Notes: generated from the sequence alone by a model not told the origin. A stretch of DNA of 20,697 nucleotides from Eubacteriales bacterium (GCA_028703215.1 JAQVNH010000003.1:1-20697), one strand, 5' to 3'; positions 1-7,675 are shown, counted from the stretch's first letter. Numbers and translations are program-made.

Positions 1-342
1 TCGCTGTCCAGGCATTACAGCATCCTCATGTATCACTAATATATCCGAGCCGTATTCGAGCTTGTATTCCGCGCAAATAGATTTATACGGAAGCTTGCCC
101 TTTTTCCTGATCGGAACGAATCCCTTGCCCATGGCATAAGCGAGTGATGCGCCGAATATAAATCCTCTTGCTTCGGAACCGATTATCAAATCAAAATCAC
201 CAAAAGAAGAGAGTTTTTTCTTCATTTCGTCCAAAGCCTGGCTGAAAGCCTTTGCATCCTGCAGCACAGTTGTTATGTCTATGAAATCAATGCCCTCTTT
301 CGGAAAATTCATGACATGTCTGAGTTTTGCTTTTAAGTCCAT
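1..342 (-). CDS. apt: Adenine phosphoribosyltransferase, partial (3' end beyond the left edge)
   Basis: Adenine phosphoribosyltransferase is a cytosolic purine-salvage enzyme that makes AMP from adenine and PRPP. The first 114 residues are present. They begin MDLKAKLRHVMNFPKEGI and contain the family stretches GIDFIDITT, LIIGSEARGFIFG and FVPIRKKGKLP, then run into HEDAVMPGQR just before the PRPP-binding loop, which lies beyond the edge. Family members are about 170 residues, so roughly a third is missing. The ATG at 340-342 is chosen because a purine-rich GGAGGCGGAGGA ribosome binding site sits immediately before it. The gene follows recJ by 93 nt on the same strand. recJ-apt is a common firmicute arrangement, often followed by relA, which would lie outside the window. 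Confidence 0.95.
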   Translation of the reverse strand, partial: MDLKAKLRHVMNFPKEGIDFIDITTVLQDAKAFSQALDEMKKKLSSFGDFDLIIGSEARGFIFGASLAYAMGKGFVPIRKKGKLPYKSICAEYKLEYGSDILVIHEDAVMPGQR

Positions 343-377
343 TTCCTCCGCCTCCATCAAATTATTCCCGCATTCCA

Positions 378-386
378 AGTATATCA
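378..386 (-). promoter_or_regulatory. Candidate extended -10 promoter for apt
   Basis: On the minus strand the recJ-apt gap contains TGATATACT, an extended -10 element (TG-n-TATACT) about 35 nt before the apt start. No good -35 box is seen, as is common for extended -10 promoters. apt may equally be read from the recJ transcript. This call rests on the motif alone. Confidence 0.3.
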
Positions 387-435
387 GATTTTTTACTGCA
401 CACCCGGCAGTTTTTATGCCTTTATTTCATATATT

Positions 436-2127
436 TTATATTTTTATATCAGATATTTTAAGCTGTACGCTTTCCTTATCGTTCCAATTGTTTATTTCAA
501 GAGTATAGACAGCATCGATACTAATATTTTTGTAATTTCCCCCCGAGGGATCCGCCATATTAAAGCCGATCGCATCCACGATTTTATCATTTTTTATGAG
601 TTTCATCTTTAAATGTTTTCCGTTGCCTACTGCCCTTATATCATATATCCTGAGATCGGTTGCGAAAAAATGCGGCACCGGGTTGCCGCATCCGTAAGGC
701 TCTAAAGCCTTCAGCAAGCGGGCATTTTCCAGATTTATTTCCTCCCCGCTCAATTCTCCTTCGGTAAAGATCGTCTGAATAAACAGGCTCTCATCTTTGG
801 TATCCGCGTATTCATTGATCATTTTTCTGAACTTGTTGATATTCGACTTTTCTATTGAAAGTCCAGCAGCCATTTCATGACCTCCGAAATTCTCCAGCAA
901 AACACTGCACTTGCCTAGGGCTTCATACATATTAAATCCCCTGATGCTCCTGCATGAGCCTTTTGCCTTAGATCCAACTTCAGACAGCACAATACATGGC
1001 TTATAGTATTTTTCGGTTAACCTTGAAGCTGCGATGCCTATAACACCCGGATGCCAATCGATCCCGGAAACGATTATGACTCTGTCGCGTTCAAGATTAT
1101 TCTTCTCGATATTAATAACAGCCTCATCAAAAATCTGTTTTTCTTTTAATTGTCTCTCGGTATTTTCCTGTCCCAGCTCCTGAGCAATCCTTTCAGCTTC
1201 GGCCCTGTTCTTCGAAACTAGAAGTTTTACTGATTTCAGCGCGCTTCCAAGCCTTCCTGCTGCATTCAGCCTCGGTCCGAGCATATAGCCGATATGATAA
1301 GCTTCAATACGGGTCCCTTTTATGCAGGCGTTGGAAACAAGAGCCTTGATACCTTCTCTTGAAGTCTTATTGAGCTCTTCAAGTCCGAATTTCGCAATTA
1401 TTCTGTTTTCTCCTGTCAGCGGAACCACGTCGCAAATGGTTCCTATAGACACAAGATCAATATATTCAAGGAATTTATCCTTTTCACCCGTTCTTTCACA
1501 CAGCGCCTGAACAAGTTTAAAAACAACGCCCGCACCTGCGAGTTCGCGAAAAGGGTATTTGCTGTCCGCTCTGCACGGGTTTATTATTGCACAGGCATTG
1601 GGAAGTGTTTCCGGGCACTCGTGATGGTCTGATACTATTACGTCTATCCCCGAGCCAACAAGCTCATCTATCTCTTTTAAGGCCGAAATCCCGCAATCTG
1701 CCGTCACAACGAGAGAGGATCTCCATTTTTTTATGGTTTCAACGCCAAGTTCGGAAATCCCGTATCCCTCGTTTTCGCGATCCGGTATATACAGCTGCGC
1801 GTCAATACCGATATGCCCGAAATATTCGAGCAATACCGAGGCGCATACGACGCCGTCAGCATCGTAATCTGTGTAAATAGCTACCTTTTCCCTGTTTTGC
1901 CGCGCGCTCAATATCCTTTCGGCGGCGATATCCATATCCTTCATCAAAAAAGGATCATGAAGCTTATCGATAGAAGGGTTCAAAAAATCGACAACTGAGT
2001 CCCTGTTGTCGATTCCCCTCGAAACAAGGACTCTTGCAAGCAATTCAGGAATTTTCGCAGCATTTGACAGCTCCGATATTTTTTGTGCGTCTATGTTGTA
2101 TTGAACCCATTTTTTTGGTTTTTTCAC
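436..2127 (-). CDS. recJ: Single-stranded-DNA-specific exonuclease RecJ
   Basis: RecJ is a 5'-3' single-strand DNA exonuclease of the DHH phosphoesterase family that works in recombinational repair and mismatch repair. Counting from the GTG at 2125-2127 the protein has 563 residues. The metal-binding motifs are in order: DYDADG at 87-92, DCG at 144-146, DHH at 167-169, GTICDVVPL near 229-237, GPRLNAAGRL at 284-293 and FGGHEMAAGL at 414-423 in the DHHA1 domain. The GTG start is preferred over a TTG nine codons upstream because AAGGAG lies six bases before it. The length matches the short E. coli-like form, not the longer C-terminally extended form of Bacillus. It lies downstream of rpsU beyond a hairpin, with no clear promoter of its own seen. 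Confidence 0.97.
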   Translation of the reverse strand: MKKPKKWVQYNIDAQKISELSNAAKIPELLARVLVSRGIDNRDSVVDFLNPSIDKLHDPFLMKDMDIAAERILSARQNREKVAIYTDYDADGVVCASVLLEYFGHIGIDAQLYIPDRENEGYGISELGVETIKKWRSSLVVTADCGISALKEIDELVGSGIDVIVSDHHECPETLPNACAIINPCRADSKYPFRELAGAGVVFKLVQALCERTGEKDKFLEYIDLVSIGTICDVVPLTGENRIIAKFGLEELNKTSREGIKALVSNACIKGTRIEAYHIGYMLGPRLNAAGRLGSALKSVKLLVSKNRAEAERIAQELGQENTERQLKEKQIFDEAVINIEKNNLERDRVIIVSGIDWHPGVIGIAASRLTEKYYKPCIVLSEVGSKAKGSCRSIRGFNMYEALGKCSVLLENFGGHEMAAGLSIEKSNINKFRKMINEYADTKDESLFIQTIFTEGELSGEEINLENARLLKALEPYGCGNPVPHFFATDLRIYDIRAVGNGKHLKMKLIKNDKIVDAIGFNMADPSGGNYKNISIDAVYTLEINNWNDKESVQLKISDIKI

Positions 2128-2171
2128 AAAATGCTCCTTGAGAACCACCTGCAAGTGTGTATTACATCAAA

Positions 2172-2198
2172 ATCAGGTATGCGGCCTGCATACCTGAT
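2172..2198 (-). terminator. Hairpin terminator behind rpsU
   Basis: A perfect 11-bp inverted repeat (ATCAGGTATGC / GCATACCTGAT) with a 5-nt loop lies 45 nt beyond the rpsU stop and about 45 nt before the recJ start. On the minus strand it is followed by only TTTTG, so it may be leaky and allow partial read-through into recJ and apt. Confidence 0.6.
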
Positions 2199-2243
2199 CG
2201 ATTTGTGTTGTTTTCTTATATTGTGTAGCCGGTAAAGTCCGCT

Positions 2244-2420
2244 TTATCTTGTTTTGCGCTTTCTTGCAGCCTCAGACTTCTTTTTTCTTCTAACACTGGG
2301 TTTCTCGTAATGTTCTCTCTTTCTTAACTCAGCCATAACACCGGTATTTGCGCACTGTCTCTTAAACCTCTTAAGAGCATTGTCCAAAGACTCGTTATCC
2401 TTAACCCTGATTTCCGTCAT
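2244..2420 (-). CDS. rpsU: 30S ribosomal protein S21
   Basis: This 58-residue basic protein is bS21 of the small ribosomal subunit, which acts near the anti-Shine-Dalgarno region in translation initiation. It begins MTEIRVKDNESLDNALKRFK, the conserved S21 N-terminus, and continues with REHYEKPS and then the expected Arg/Lys-rich tail (VRRKKKSEAARKRKTR), ending at TAA. Length and composition are typical of the family. The start is supported by a strong ribosome binding site, GGAGGGAGGGG, just upstream. A strong promoter lies about 100 nt upstream and a hairpin terminator follows the gene, so it can be a single-gene transcript. The sugar-transport operon ends only about 40 nt before this promoter. 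Confidence 0.96.
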   Translation of the reverse strand: MTEIRVKDNESLDNALKRFKRQCANTGVMAELRKREHYEKPSVRRKKKSEAARKRKTR

Positions 2421-2518
2421 TTCTTTTCCCCTCCCTCCGGATGCATAAATAATGTCGGGAATATATATTTTTCATTATGTCGATTTCAAATTATTTCAAA
2501 AAACCATATCGGTATATA

Positions 2519-2546
2519 ATTATATTATATATCGGCATAAAGTCAA
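2519..2546 (-). promoter_or_regulatory. Sigma-A-type promoter of rpsU
   Basis: On the minus strand TTGACT (2541-2546) and TATAAT (2519-2524) are separated by 16 nt. Transcription would start near 2512, giving a leader of about 90 nt before rpsU. The leader is AT-rich and no convincing structure is seen in it. Confidence 0.75.
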
Positions 2547-2583
2547 GAGTTTAAGTTCAACGGATGGCGTCAGATAAGCGAAA

Positions 2584-3651
2584 TCAACCCTTGATCGAGC
2601 CTGCCATAATGGACTTGACAAAAAGATCCTGGAAAAGAAGATATAAAACGATCAACGGGGCCACCGAGAATACAAGTCCCGAAAATATCGCCTGAAAGTT
2701 CGTATTGTATGTGCCTGTCAAAGAGCTTAGCATAGGTATCAAAGGATAGGAATCATTTTTCAGAAATAAAAATCCGTATAGAAGATCATTCCAGTACGCA
2801 GGTATTCTGATAACAGCGTAAGTTGCAACGGCAACCTTAGACAACGGCAGAACAATTTTAAAAAAGTAATGAAGCCTGTTGCCGCCATCGATTTCAAGAG
2901 ATTCTCTCATCTCAGTCGGGATCGTGGCCACATATGAAGTGAATATCATCGTTGAAAGAGCGCTGCCCTGAACATTCAGCAGTATAATAGAGACCAGACT
3001 GTTGTCAAAGCCGAGTATTTTTGTGACTATCAAATAAAGCGGGAGCATTATCATAGTCAGAGGAATTATCATCTGAAGCATAAATGTGTTGTAGACGTAC
3101 ATATGCCAGCGCTTTTTGAATCTCGCGAGCACCGAGCCGGTCGAAAGGCCAAGCAGTGCGCCCAGCAGAATGCTTGAGACAACTATGAAAATTGTCCGGA
3201 GTGTCGCAAATAAAAACTTTCCTCCGGTAAGAATGATTTTCCATCCGTTAAACAGATAAAAGGATTCAAAATATTTTTGAAGCTTTTCGGTAGGAACATC
3301 ATAATTTTCGCTTATATCAGCAAGGGTATATTGAGGGTTGAGATATCCCGTTATTTCCATTTCACTTTTAAATTTTTGCATGTCAAGATTGTAATATGTG
3401 CTGAGGTTTCCTATCACCGCATTCATACTGACTTCCTGCGTCTTCGGCAGCCATACGTGCAATTTGGCGCTTTCGGATGTCGGAACAAACGATCGTATCG
3501 CCAAAAAATAAAAAGGAATCAGTGTCATGATGCAATATACGATCAAAATAACATGGACAACCGCTTTGCCAAATTTTGCAGACATTGCCCTGTTTTTATA
3601 TTTTACATTTTTTACATTCGTCGATTGTTCGTCCAGCCCGCTATTTTGCAT
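2584..3651 (-). CDS. Carbohydrate ABC transporter permease, MalG-like, with an extracytoplasmic insert
   Basis: This is a membrane permease of the CUT1 sugar-importer family (COG0395 type). It should pair with the upstream MalF-like permease to form the translocation channel. The 355 residues contain a first membrane helix near 30-53, further helices from about 148, and the cytoplasmic EAA loop near 250-271 (SLEIDGGNRLHYFFKIVLPL), which docks the ATPase. Typical MalG-like permeases are about 280 residues. The excess lies in the external loop between helices 1 and 2 (about 54-147) and includes a stretch reading YTLADISENYDVPTEKLQKYF. The start has GAGG six bases before it. It follows the other permease by 16 nt. 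No ATPase is encoded nearby, so a shared MsmX-type ATPase is likely. The substrate is unknown. Confidence 0.92.
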   Translation of the reverse strand: MQNSGLDEQSTNVKNVKYKNRAMSAKFGKAVVHVILIVYCIMTLIPFYFLAIRSFVPTSESAKLHVWLPKTQEVSMNAVIGNLSTYYNLDMQKFKSEMEITGYLNPQYTLADISENYDVPTEKLQKYFESFYLFNGWKIILTGGKFLFATLRTIFIVVSSILLGALLGLSTGSVLARFKKRWHMYVYNTFMLQMIIPLTMIMLPLYLIVTKILGFDNSLVSIILLNVQGSALSTMIFTSYVATIPTEMRESLEIDGGNRLHYFFKIVLPLSKVAVATYAVIRIPAYWNDLLYGFLFLKNDSYPLIPMLSSLTGTYNTNFQAIFSGLVFSVAPLIVLYLLFQDLFVKSIMAGSIKG

Positions 3652-3667
3652 AGAGCACCTCAGGTGA

Positions 3668-4615
3668 TTAGTATTGCATCTTCTTCTGGAGCTTGTTGAG
3701 AAAAAACGTTAAAAACAACAGCGGAGTATAAACGGCAAGCGATATCGCCACTCCCTGAGAAAGAGTTCCGGCAGCTGCACTGCCGCCTCCGCCCGCGCTT
3801 GAGAATCCCATCCGGTATATCAAAACCGACAGGTATTGCGCGTTGGGATTTCCTTGGAGAGCGCCTAATCCTATGCACTCGTCAAAGATCCCGAATGATC
3901 CCAGGAGGCATAAAACAGTTGCGATCATTATATTGGGGACTATCTGCGGCAAGTAGATATGCCTTACTCTTTGCCAGTAATTTACCCCGTCGACTCTTCC
4001 TGCGTCTATGGTTTCTTTGGGTATGGCAAGAAGTCCGGAAAGAAACAGAGCCATATTGTACCCGGCGTATCGCCAGCCGGACAGCAAGGGAAGAACGAGA
4101 GCTGTTATGCTTGAATCTCTTATGTCCAGGGGCTTGCTGATCAAGCCCAGTTTTGTCAGTAAAAGGTTTATCGATCCGGTGTCCATTGAGAAAAGCATCG
4201 ATATAAGCATGCCAAGTCCCACGCCGGACAGCATCAACGGAAGAAATATCACCGTAAAATACGCCTTTTTGATCCGCGCATTCATTTCGAACATTATCAG
4301 CGCCAATGGAAGGGAAAATATGAAAAGAGTTGAATAATTGACTAATGTAAAGGCAGCCGTTTTCCCGAGTGCCGGCATGAGCTGTTCGATTACCGGGGAT
4401 TTGAATATGGAAATAAAATTAGCTAATCCGATGAACTTGACATTTTGATCCAGGAAGTTAGCATAGTCTGTCAGTACCATTGGAATCGCGATGACAAACG
4501 GCAGCAGTGTAAACAGGGTATACAGAAGCAGCTGCGGCGCGCAAAAAGCAACGTCGATGGCATTGTCAATAGTTTTTTTCCTTTTAAAACTTTGAAGACG
4601 TGTCATATCGGCCAT
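3668..4615 (-). CDS. Carbohydrate ABC transporter permease, MalF-like
   Basis: This is the partner permease of the CUT1 importer (COG1175 type), 315 residues with about six membrane helices, the first near 22-46. The ATPase-docking EAA loop reads ETIDAGRVDGVNYWQRV and continues into HIYLPQI, with the invariant Gly and the LP pair present. Just before the last helix is an unusual Gly/Ala/Ser run (SSAGGGGSAAAG) in an external loop. The ribosome binding site before the ATG at 4613-4615 is weak (AGAAAGAG), and a second ATG three codons on is possible. A stem-loop separates it from the solute-binding protein gene upstream, which suggests lower expression of the permeases than of the binding protein. 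Substrate cannot be told from sequence. Confidence 0.93.
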   Translation of the reverse strand: MADMTRLQSFKRKKTIDNAIDVAFCAPQLLLYTLFTLLPFVIAIPMVLTDYANFLDQNVKFIGLANFISIFKSPVIEQLMPALGKTAAFTLVNYSTLFIFSLPLALIMFEMNARIKKAYFTVIFLPLMLSGVGLGMLISMLFSMDTGSINLLLTKLGLISKPLDIRDSSITALVLPLLSGWRYAGYNMALFLSGLLAIPKETIDAGRVDGVNYWQRVRHIYLPQIVPNIMIATVLCLLGSFGIFDECIGLGALQGNPNAQYLSVLIYRMGFSSAGGGGSAAAGTLSQGVAISLAVYTPLLFLTFFLNKLQKKMQY

Positions 4616-4633
4616 TCTCTTTCTTAAAATAAA

Positions 4634-4658
4634 GGAGAGAGGAACAAGTCCTCTCTCC
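4634..4658 (-). terminator. Intercistronic hairpin / attenuator between binding protein and permease genes
   Basis: A perfect 10-bp stem (GGAGAGAGGA / TCCTCTCTCC) with a 5-nt loop is followed on the minus strand by TTTATTTT. It sits between the stop of solute-binding protein 1 and the start of the MalF-like permease. It looks like a partial intrinsic terminator or an mRNA-stabilising 3' end, a common device for making more binding protein than permease. Confidence 0.65.
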
Positions 4659-4672
4659 GGTCATTTTAATAA

Positions 4673-6043
4673 TTATTTGTTGCTGAAATCATAGCTGCCT
4701 TCCCAACGAGCCTGCAATACCTTCATGAATTCTTCCAATGTTGCCTCGCCCTCGAAATATTTCCCGATTTCGACAGCGATCGCGTCATCCTGAAGAACAT
4801 CAGGGGTACCCTTTACTTTATATGCAGACGCTATTCTGTTGGGCTCAACGCTCTCCCATGAACCTTCTCCGAAGAAACCATCCTGGAATGGCTTAACTAT
4901 GGAAAGTGTTTGAGGATCCTTCAGATCCGGCTGGCCGACATCGCTCAGATCCATGCATACTGCCAATCCCAGAGCTTCCGAGCGAAGTTTGACTATTTCC
5001 GGACTGTTGAACCATATGAAGGCCTTAACCGTCTCGTCAAACTGAGGTTTGTCCCTGTTGCACTCGAACATGCAAGCGCCTTCAACCGCTGTCGCAGCAC
5101 CTGACCAGACCTTGCCGTCATCATTGATGGGAAGCGTGAATCCGGAAAGCTTGGCATCAGGATTTGCTGCAAGCACTTTTGCCCACAGCCACGGACCGTG
5201 GAATGCGAGGATCGATTTTTTAGCTATGAAACCGGGCTCATAATCCTGATCCCAGCTTCTTGTCCACCACTTGTCAGGGAGATATCCCTTGACATAGTAC
5301 TCCTTAAGAAGCTCAAATGCTGCCGCATACGGATTGTTCTCGAGGTCGTCCCAGCGGATATTGCCCATGAATACATCTTCCATATCGTCACCGCTAAAGC
5401 CCCTTGCCACCGCAAACGACTGCACAAGCACTGAGCCGTCGAACCAGGAATCCCAGCCGATATCGAACACATAGTCGATCTCGTCGTTCCCGTCAACATA
5501 TGTTTTGAGGTCCGCCAGGAAGCTATCCAGATCTTCCAGAGATCTCACATCATTCACGGGATCTAAACCCGCCTTTTCCATCTCATCCTCATAAAGCAGG
5601 TAAGAATAGAATTTGCCTGCCCATACGCTAAGTACCGGAGAATACTCGTCGCTTATTCCCTGGACCTCTGAAAATGCGCTTTTGATGTCATAAATGAAGC
5701 TGTCCCAGTACGGGTAGTCGATTTCCTGCAGATTAACATAAGTCTTGTAATCGTCCTTCGATACATTTGTTCTCTTGCACATAATGTCCGAAGGATTTCC
5801 TGCCGCAATGCGCGCATCGAATGCAGCAGCCTGATCTTCGTTGACGGAAATCAGATTGATCTTGACATTCTCGTGCTCTGCCTCATACAAGTCCCATATC
5901 TCTCTCTCTTTGGCCATGTATTCCGGGTCAGTTACTACTACTTCGAGCTCTACCTGTTCCTCCGCTTTGCCGCATGCTGCAAAAACCGTGGTCATAAGTA
6001 CCAATGCAACAAGCAAACTAAGTACTTTAATGGTTCTTTTCAT
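4673..6043 (-). CDS. Extracellular solute-binding lipoprotein (SBP1) of the sugar importer
   Basis: This is a periplasmic-binding-like protein of the UgpB/MalE class (COG1653), tethered to the outer face of the membrane. The 456 residues start with a lipoprotein signal peptide: MKRT, a hydrophobic core at about 5-20, then VFAAC with the lipidated Cys at 24. The -3 residue is Phe, slightly off the usual Leu. Typical features follow: ARIAAGNPSDI near 77-87, an aromatic patch (KWWTRSW) suited to stacking on sugar rings, and FHGPWLWAKVL. The ATG has GAGGTG eight bases upstream. It is followed by both permeases and is the likely transport receptor. It is preceded by a 265-nt gap with possible operator elements, so it probably has its own promoter. 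The ligand is not identifiable; an oligosaccharide is likely from the family. Confidence 0.92.
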   Translation of the reverse strand: MKRTIKVLSLLVALVLMTTVFAACGKAEEQVELEVVVTDPEYMAKEREIWDLYEAEHENVKINLISVNEDQAAAFDARIAAGNPSDIMCKRTNVSKDDYKTYVNLQEIDYPYWDSFIYDIKSAFSEVQGISDEYSPVLSVWAGKFYSYLLYEDEMEKAGLDPVNDVRSLEDLDSFLADLKTYVDGNDEIDYVFDIGWDSWFDGSVLVQSFAVARGFSGDDMEDVFMGNIRWDDLENNPYAAAFELLKEYYVKGYLPDKWWTRSWDQDYEPGFIAKKSILAFHGPWLWAKVLAANPDAKLSGFTLPINDDGKVWSGAATAVEGACMFECNRDKPQFDETVKAFIWFNSPEIVKLRSEALGLAVCMDLSDVGQPDLKDPQTLSIVKPFQDGFFGEGSWESVEPNRIASAYKVKGTPDVLQDDAIAVEIGKYFEGEATLEEFMKVLQARWEGSYDFSNK

Positions 6044-6074
6044 TTTTTCACCTCTTCCATTATATTATTGAACA

Positions 6075-6126
6075 CAAAGCAATAAATGCTTTGCGGCTCA
6101 ACCCATATAAAACAAAATCGGCTCAA
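6075..6126 (-). promoter_or_regulatory. Leader hairpin and direct repeat upstream of SBP1 (candidate regulator site)
   Basis: The 265 nt between the two binding-protein genes (6044-6308) holds no ORF I can support. Near SBP1 it contains a perfect 7-bp inverted repeat (CAAAGCA / TGCTTTG, 6075-6093) and, next to it, two exact copies of TTGAGCCG on the minus strand (6094-6101 and 6119-6126) with a 25-nt period. AraC-family regulators such as the neighbouring response regulator usually bind direct repeats, so this is a plausible operator. I could not assign a convincing -35/-10 pair, and I see no clear terminator for SBP2 in this gap. Confidence 0.4.
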
Positions 6127-6308
6127 TATGACTAAAACACTGATATTAAGTTGACTGATCTGATTCTTTTAGAATATTGTATGGAATTTTCAGATGATCT
6201 AATACCATATAAATTAATTCTCTTGTGGTAATATATTCACGACTTGGGCAAAGAAAATGAACCTTGAAATTTATAAAATAAAATGTGTCGTATTTTACTT
6301 ATTTTGTG

Positions 6309-7661
6309 TCAGTTTATTATCTCCTGACCCAATTTTTCTTTGGCGTCATCCAAAGAACCCTGAACCGTGTCATTGAATTCATGCGCATTTATCGCTCCCG
6401 CAAACAGTTTGTCCAGACTGTCCAGATAAACATTAAGTACCTCATCATTTGGAAAAAGCTTCGCATGATTGAGTTTCAGCTCCTGATTTTTTGTAAAATC
6501 AGCGACCTTTAAGAAAAGAGCGGGAACCGTTTCGGGATCTATCTCAACATTCTTCGCCGGGAACATTCCCGACTTTGCAAGCTCTCTGAACATTTCGTCA
6601 GATACCAGATAATCGATGAAGTCTATTAATTCGTTTTTGAGCAGCTCATCTGCCAATGATCCTTTATTGACCGCGATTCCCATAGATACAGCGCCTACGC
6701 AGAATGAAGAGGAATATTCGGTAAAGTCGGACAGGCTTGGAACTGCAATTATGTCAGACTTTTCCGCAATCTCTTCGTCTATCATTTGTATCATCCACGG
6801 GAAGGCAATTACCATTGCAGCCTTTTCGCTGTTATATAATGTCACAGCGCCCTCGTCTCCTCCGGTTTGAATCGTATCCATCGGAATTACTTTTCCAATT
6901 CTCAAGGCTTCAATTGCTTGAGCCGCTTTTATGGTATTTTCATTTTTAAATAAAAATGTGTTGCTGATATCCAGGCTCTTTTCATATTCTCCCGCATATT
7001 GAAACAGGAAAGAGCTGTAAAGTGTGTGGGAAGGATCTCCATTTTTACTGGTGAAGGCCGCAGGTATCACGCCTATTTTTTCGAATTGCGGAGCCATAGA
7101 TATAAGTTCCTCAATCGTTTCAGGGTATTTCCCGATTCCGGCTTTCCTGAAAAGCTCTCTGTTGACCAGTAAAAATGACTTATAAACCTCATAAGGGATA
7201 CCGTATGTTTTATCGTTGAATATGAGACTGTCAAACATTTCGTCATCGAAATGCCCGGCCTTTATTTGCTTGCTCATGCTCAAATATTCGCCCATATCTG
7301 CAAGGGCGTCTGCCTGCACAAGTGAAGCGAAAGGCGACCCCGCCCAATATGTAAAAATATCGGGGGTATTTCCGCTGGCCACATCGACCTGAATCTTATG
7401 TTTATGGTCCATTTTTGATGTTGCTTCAAATATAAATTCAACCGAATCCTCGCGAAGCCGAGCGTATTTTTCCAGCATTGGTTCAAAATATGGCGCTTTC
7501 GTATCCCCATTCGTCCAGTTATGGGCAAATCGCAAAACTATTTTATTGACATTCCCATCCGTTGTTTGATCAGGCACGCCATTGCCGTTTCCGCACCCGG
7601 CAAACAAAATGACCGCTATAAGAATAATGCTTAATCTTGAAATATCAGATCTTCTGTACAA
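6309..7661 (-). CDS. Second extracellular solute-binding lipoprotein (SBP2), encoded with the two-component system
   Basis: This 450-residue protein belongs to the same broad class of sugar-binding proteins (COG1653) but differs clearly from SBP1. The signal peptide ends ILFAGC with the lipidated Cys at 23, followed by a Gly/Asn-rich linker. Class features include VDVASGNTPDIFTYW, an IPYEVYKSFLLVN segment (compare the usual VPY...YYN pattern) and ALFLKVADF near the C-terminus. The start is a TTG at 7659-7661, supported by GGGAGG seven bases upstream. It begins 14 nt after the response regulator stop, so it is very likely cotranscribed with the regulator and kinase. That position suggests a role in sensing, either delivering ligand to the kinase or as a second importer receptor. 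The sequence alone does not decide between them. Confidence 0.9.
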   Translation of the reverse strand: MYRRSDISRLSIILIAVILFAGCGNGNGVPDQTTDGNVNKIVLRFAHNWTNGDTKAPYFEPMLEKYARLREDSVEFIFEATSKMDHKHKIQVDVASGNTPDIFTYWAGSPFASLVQADALADMGEYLSMSKQIKAGHFDDEMFDSLIFNDKTYGIPYEVYKSFLLVNRELFRKAGIGKYPETIEELISMAPQFEKIGVIPAAFTSKNGDPSHTLYSSFLFQYAGEYEKSLDISNTFLFKNENTIKAAQAIEALRIGKVIPMDTIQTGGDEGAVTLYNSEKAAMVIAFPWMIQMIDEEIAEKSDIIAVPSLSDFTEYSSSFCVGAVSMGIAVNKGSLADELLKNELIDFIDYLVSDEMFRELAKSGMFPAKNVEIDPETVPALFLKVADFTKNQELKLNHAKLFPNDEVLNVYLDSLDKLFAGAINAHEFNDTVQGSLDDAKEKLGQEIIN

Positions 7662-7675
7662 GGCTAATCCTCCCT

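Noticed and set aside
394..416. Hairpin between recJ and apt as a terminator
   Set aside because: The stem is only 5 bp and on the minus strand it is flanked by A runs, not T runs; it would fit a plus-strand terminator, but no plus-strand gene lies there.
1587..1880. Open frames of 60-100 codons on the plus strand inside recJ
   Set aside because: They lie fully inside a gene with intact RecJ motifs, have no family resemblance and arise from the opposite strand of a moderately G+C coding region.
2511..2540. Repeat structure around the rpsU -10 box as a regulatory operator
   Set aside because: The alternating A/T tracts give only partial symmetry and are explained by the AT-rich -10 region.
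6075..6093. Catabolite-repression (cre) site at the inverted repeat before SBP1
   Set aside because: The arms CAAAGCA/TGCTTTG are symmetrical, but the central CG and the spacing of the cre consensus are missing.
6151..6180. Plus-strand promoter-like pair TTGACT ... TATTGT in the gap between the two binding-protein genes
   Set aside because: The 18-nt spacer is plausible, but it would drive transcription antisense into SBP2 with no gene or RNA recognised there; a chance match in AT-rich DNA is likely.
6285..6512. Plus-strand open frame running into the end of SBP2
   Set aside because: Mostly antisense to the conserved SBP2 sequence, with no ribosome binding site or recognisable protein features.
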